DNA of 64,000 nt from Parapedobacter lycopersici (GTDB lineage Bacteria > Bacteroidota > Bacteroidia > Sphingobacteriales > Sphingobacteriaceae), in the NCBI RefSeq assembly GCF_024643285.1, contig NZ_JAMSLW010000001.1:741239-805238 (forward strand), read 5' to 3'. The position numbers were made by a program, and so were the translations under genes. The first letter of the stretch is position 1; every line of letters starts with the position of its first letter. Under the pieces are notes generated by a model, which did no database searches, was not told where the DNA came from, and saw nothing but the letters and a program-made list of their open reading frames with translations. This document shows, piece after piece, positions 63,904 through 64,000 of the stretch.

Positions 63904-64000
63904 ATGAAATGTACTTCTGCTAACCCCCTGTTCCTTTTCGGCGTAGCTTTGCTGAGCCTGTTAAGCACCGCCTGCAGCAGGTATTCCCTGCCGGCCGGAT
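63904..64000 (+). CDS. N-terminus of a lipoprotein (3' end beyond window)
   Basis: The ATG at 63904 opens a frame that stays open to the window edge. The first residues (MKCTSANPLFLFGVALLSLL then STACSRYSLPAG) form a lipoprotein signal, with the modified cysteine in STACS. A TACCTTTA box (seven of eight) is at 63854-63861. The nearby ATG at 63894 stops after nine codons and is rejected. Nothing can be said about function. Confidence 0.6.
   Translation, partial: MKCTSANPLFLFGVALLSLLSTACSRYSLPAG

Overview
The window looks like a chromosomal segment of a Bacteroidota bacterium, most likely Sphingobacteriales/Sphingobacteriaceae-like, with roughly half G+C. The evidence is: fused SecDF, a type IX secretion plug protein, a gyrA-TPR-TPR cluster, lysine 6-aminotransferase, SpII-type lipoproteins, almost no Shine-Dalgarno sites, and many copies of the Bacteroidota -7 promoter element TAnnTTTG, several with the -33 TTTG. 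The genus is inference. No rRNA, tRNA, CRISPR array, insertion sequence or prophage was seen.

Layout. 1-9.4 kb: a SNF2-family helicase running off the left edge, divergent from hrpB, then an M3 oligopeptidase, a YbdG-like MscS channel and a small membrane protein. 9.4-15.3 kb: gyrA with two secreted TPR proteins, facing pyrD. 15.4-23.4 kb: an ABC-F ATPase overlapping the T9SS plug gene, an aminotransferase IV/pseudouridine synthase pair on the minus strand, two PLP enzymes (ACC deaminase/D-cysteine desulfhydrase type and lysine 6-aminotransferase) and an unknown membrane-anchored protein. 23.5-25.3 kb is the least ordinary part: an 11-bp periodic TTCGA array whose orientation flips at its centre, then a lipoprotein gene broken by a frameshift in an A6 run. 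25.4-33.5 kb: guaB, a small barrel-like protein, an MFS carrier, secDF and a dicarboxylate/amino-acid symporter. 33.6-40.3 kb: a likely operon of marR, ferredoxin reductase, [2Fe-2S] ferredoxin, type II NADH dehydrogenase, a PolX/PHP protein with a degraded polymerase site, and an M1 peptidase. 40.4-46.1 kb: the rod-shape cluster mreB-mreC-mreD-mrdA-rodA. 46.1-55.7 kb: an MFS exporter, a transaldolase-like aldolase, a Fur-family regulator, an AT-rich island, pbpC, a DnaQ-like exonuclease, RNase R and an AI-2E family membrane protein. 55.8-62 kb: a minus-strand tetR-tolC-adaptor-RND permease efflux operon. 62.1-64 kb: an Lrp/AsnC regulator, an EamA exporter and the start of a lipoprotein.

Most genes are housekeeping. 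The more unusual material is regulatory or structural. Dyads sit in promoter spacers of tetR and marR, and one overlaps the guaB promoter. Many start codons lie only 3-9 bases after the -7 element, implying leaderless or near-leaderless mRNAs; this also let me reject several upstream TTG starts. One terminator T-tract doubles as a -33 element, and another terminator is built partly from the last codons of a convergent gene. All functional calls come from reading motifs by eye; no database search was run.
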